Assembly: GCA_910584395.1 (NCBI GenBank)
Contig: CAJUAS010000034.1
Coordinates: 1-17,380 of the forward strand
Source of the DNA: an uncultured Oscillospiraceae bacterium
Lineage (GTDB): Bacteria; Bacillota; Clostridia; Oscillospirales; Oscillospiraceae
Direction: 5' to 3'
DNA length: 17,380 nucleotides
Part shown: one piece after another, positions 15,680 through 17,380 of the stretch
Position numbering within the stretch: position 1 is the stretch's first letter
How the letters are laid out: every line of letters begins with the position of its first letter
The notes under the pieces: generated by a model
The model's input: the letters and a program-made list of their open reading frames with translations, nothing else
Told to the model about the DNA's origin: nothing
Databases searched by the model: none
Made by a program: the position numbers and the translations under genes

Positions 15680-15913
15680 TTATTCCTCAATATGCGTCTG
15701 GATATACTGCACCAGATCGCCCACCGTGGAGATACCCGCAAGATCGCCCTCGGACATTTCGCCGATGGCGTACTCGTCCTCCAGCGCCATGCTCAACTCC
15801 ACAATGTCAATGGAGTCCGCGCCCAGATCCTCCTCAAAGGTGGTGTCGGGCGTGATGGTCTCCACCTCTACGCCAAACTGCTCCGCAATGATCTTCGCGA
15901 TTTCCTCAAACAT
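15680..15913 (-). CDS. acpP: Acyl carrier protein
   Basis: ACP carries the growing acyl chain on 4'-phosphopantetheine in type II fatty-acid synthesis. The 77-residue acidic product has the attachment motif GADSIDIVEL with Ser34, within a normal four-helix ACP length. AAAGGAG lies upstream of the ATG. It is preceded by plsX (86-nt gap holding a promoter) and followed after 7 nt by rnc. Alternative carrier-protein roles are unlikely given the DSID motif and this neighbourhood. Confidence 0.97.
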   Translation of the reverse strand: MFEEIAKIIAEQFGVEVETITPDTTFEEDLGADSIDIVELSMALEDEYAIGEMSEGDLAGISTVGDLVQYIQTHIEE

Positions 15914-15963
15914 ATCCTTCGCTCCTTTTGGATTATCTGCCAGCGATTGGTGACAGCTATGTT

Positions 15964-15992
15964 ATCATAAGAACTTTTTCCTCATGTGTCAA
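15964..15992 (-). promoter_or_regulatory. Internal sigma-A promoter for acpP-rnc
   Basis: Minus strand: TTGACA -35 (15987-15992), 17-bp spacer, TATGAT -10 (15964-15969). The -35 box lies 7 nt after the plsX stop, so acpP, needed in large amounts, can be made beyond the level of the plsX transcript. Confidence 0.75.
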
Positions 15993-15999
15993 GAGTGGA

Positions 16000-17052
16000 T
16001 CACAATTTTTCCCCGCTCTCGTCCAACATTTTTTCCCGCTCCAGACACATATATCCCACATTTGCAGTAATGTCGTCGATCAGCCCGGACTGAGCCAGAG
16101 TAAAACCCTGTCGAATGGCGTTTTGAATGGCAGTGGCGTTGGACGATCCGTGAGCCTTGATCACAGGCTTGGAGATCCCCATCAGCGCCGTGCCGCCCAC
16201 TGCGTCGGCGTCCATCAGCGCCTTGAACTCCCGGATGCCGTCCTTGACCAGCACCGCCGCCAGCTTGGTGAGGAGGTTTTTCTTGAACATCCCCTTCATC
16301 TGCCGGCCGAGGAACTTCCCTGCGCCCTCCACCGTTTTGAGGAAGATATTGCCCGAATAGCCGTCGGCCACGATCACGTCCACCGCGCCCTCCACTGCTT
16401 CCCGAGCCTCCACATTGCCTGCAAAGTGCAGCCGCCCCGCGTCGTTGGCCTCTTGAAGCAATAAGTAAGTTTCCTTTTGGAGCTTTGTGCCTTTGGTCGG
16501 CTCTGTCCCAATGTTCAGAAGCCCTACCTTCGGTTCATTGCGGCCCAGCACCTTGCGGGCGTAATAGCTGCCCATGAACGCAAACTGAAGCAGGTATTCC
16601 GGCGTACACTCGGCGTTTGCCCCGCAGTCGATAAGCACTGCGCCGCCGTTCCCCGTGGGCACGACCGGCGCCAGCGCCGCCCGGCGGATGCCCTTGACCC
16701 GTTTGGTCATCAACGTCGCCGCCGACAGCAGCGCGCCGGTAGAGCCGGCGGACACAAAGGCGTCGCCCACCCCGTCGTTGAGCAGGTTCAGCCCCACCGT
16801 TAGGGAGGAGTCCTTCTTGTGGCGAAAGGCCGTGGCAGGGTCGTCCTCCATGGTGACCGCCTCGCTGGCGTGTACCACCTCCAGCCCCTTGGGCAGGTTG
16901 TCCACCACAAGACTTTTCAGGCATTCCAGAATGGCTTCTCCATCCCCCACCAACGCCACGTCTACGCCGTACTCCTTGACGGCGTTCAGCGCCCCCTGAA
17001 CATTGCTCTTGGGGGCATTGTCGCCGCCCATGGCATCCACGATCACTTTCAT
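16000..17052 (-). CDS. plsX: Phosphate acyltransferase PlsX
   Basis: PlsX converts acyl-ACP and phosphate to acyl-phosphate, the substrate of PlsY in the first step of phospholipid synthesis; it is a peripheral membrane enzyme. The 350-residue product is full length, with the N-terminal signature VIVDAMGGDNAP (3-14), FVSAGSTGALL, DCGANAEC, GLLNIGTEPTKG and VADGYSGNIFLKT motifs typical of the family. The ribosome site is very strong: TAAGGAGG, whose TAA is the stop of the upstream trmFO. Gene spacing is 12 nt. acpP, encoding the carrier of its substrate, follows directly. Confidence 0.98.
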   Translation of the reverse strand: MKVIVDAMGGDNAPKSNVQGALNAVKEYGVDVALVGDGEAILECLKSLVVDNLPKGLEVVHASEAVTMEDDPATAFRHKKDSSLTVGLNLLNDGVGDAFVSAGSTGALLSAATLMTKRVKGIRRAALAPVVPTGNGGAVLIDCGANAECTPEYLLQFAFMGSYYARKVLGRNEPKVGLLNIGTEPTKGTKLQKETYLLLQEANDAGRLHFAGNVEAREAVEGAVDVIVADGYSGNIFLKTVEGAGKFLGRQMKGMFKKNLLTKLAAVLVKDGIREFKALMDADAVGGTALMGISKPVIKAHGSSNATAIQNAIRQGFTLAQSGLIDDITANVGYMCLEREKMLDESGEKL

Positions 17053-17064
17053 TTCCGGCCCTCC

Positions 17065-17380
17065 TTACAGCGCAAGCTGTGCCAGTGCGGCCAGCCCCCG
17101 CGCAGATAATTCTGCGTTTTTGTTGCGTTTCCCCTTCACTTTATGATCCAGCGGCGGGATAATGCCGAAATTAATATTCATGGGCTGAAAGTCTACCACG
17201 CTCTCATTGGAGATATACCCTGCCAGCGCACCCAAGGCTGTCTCGGCAGGAAAATCAACGGCGGCTTGCCCCAAGAGACGGTGGGCCAGCTCCACCGCGC
17301 ACACAAAGCCGGAGGCGGTGGATTCCACATATCCCTCCACCCCGGTGACCTGCCCGGCAAACATGATCCGCGGCTCTTTG
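17065..17380 (-). CDS. trmFO: Methylenetetrahydrofolate-tRNA-(uracil-54-C5)-methyltransferase TrmFO, C-terminal part
   Basis: TrmFO is the folate- and FAD-dependent enzyme that makes ribothymidine-54 in the tRNA T-loop in many Firmicutes. About 104 C-terminal residues are visible; the 5' part lies beyond the right edge. The fragment reads EPRIMFAGQVTGVEGYVES, then FQPMNINFGIIPPL followed by a Lys/Arg-rich stretch, all characteristic of the TrmFO C-terminus. It may be told from its paralogue GidA/MnmG by the FAGQ-TGVEGY and FQPMN-NFG motifs. The stop overlaps the plsX ribosome site, indicating one transcript. Confidence 0.93.
   Translation of the reverse strand, partial: KEPRIMFAGQVTGVEGYVESTASGFVCAVELAHRLLGQAAVDFPAETALGALAGYISNESVVDFQPMNINFGIIPPLDHKVKGKRNKNAELSARGLAALAQLAL

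Noticed and set aside
15673..15741. Upstream extension of rnc giving a 250-residue protein
   Set aside because: The extra 23 codons overlap acpP in another frame and do not resemble RNase III; the ATG at 15672 has a GAGGAA site and standard family start.
1..17380. Mobile element, CRISPR array, toxin-antitoxin or defence locus
   Set aside because: No transposase, integrase, direct-repeat array, or small paired genes were visible; all spans over 200 nt without genes are accounted for by promoters and leaders.

Overview
The window looks like chromosome of a GC-rich, spore-forming, anaerobic-type Firmicute, most probably a gut Clostridia member of the Oscillospiraceae type (inference). The basis is the sporulation genes (spoIIR, spmA, spmB), an AbrB-type regulator with a C-terminal Cys4 zinc-ribbon-like tail, the non-mevalonate isoprenoid gene ispE, strong AGGAGG-type ribosome sites with sigma-A promoters, and a giant secreted protein ending in an S-layer-homology (SLH) domain. 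No tRNA, rRNA, CRISPR array, transposase or phage gene was seen.

Region 1 (1-8329, minus strand, runs off the left edge) is almost half the window. It is one uninterrupted reading frame of at least 2776 codons for a modular, secreted, apparently surface-anchored glycoside hydrolase of family GH101 (endo-alpha-N-acetylgalactosaminidase, acting on mucin-type O-glycans). Order: signal peptide, LamG-like and carboxypeptidase-regulatory-like modules, GH101 core with both catalytic acids, more of the same modules, FIVAR repeats, a Gly7/Thr-rich linker, and the start of an SLH domain. Its own sigma-A promoter and a leader with two dyads lie at 8330-8445.

Region 2 (8555-12331, minus strand) is a compact operon read lrp-family regulator > class I aminotransferase > thrH-like HAD phosphatase > ispE > spoIIR. 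Two junctions are 4-bp stop/start overlaps. spoIIR has in addition a good candidate forespore sigma-F promoter, and a two-part inverted repeat that would fold over its start codon only in read-through transcripts.

Region 3 (12332-12455) is a divergent promoter region. The two -35 boxes, for the lrp operon and for rsmI, overlap, and the -10/initial transcribed sequences are near mirror images. rsmI (plus) and abrB-like (minus) then converge on a strong bidirectional terminator.

Region 4 (13726-14946, plus) is spmA-spmB, the spore maturation pair; it converges on a second hairpin with rnc.

Region 5 (14989-17380, minus) is the housekeeping order trmFO (partial) > plsX > acpP > rnc: tRNA modification, phospholipid/fatty-acid synthesis and RNA processing, with an extra promoter for acpP.

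The ordinary genes are confidently assigned. The points that merit a second look are the giant GH101 enzyme and its leader, the spoIIR start region, and the mirrored divergent promoter.
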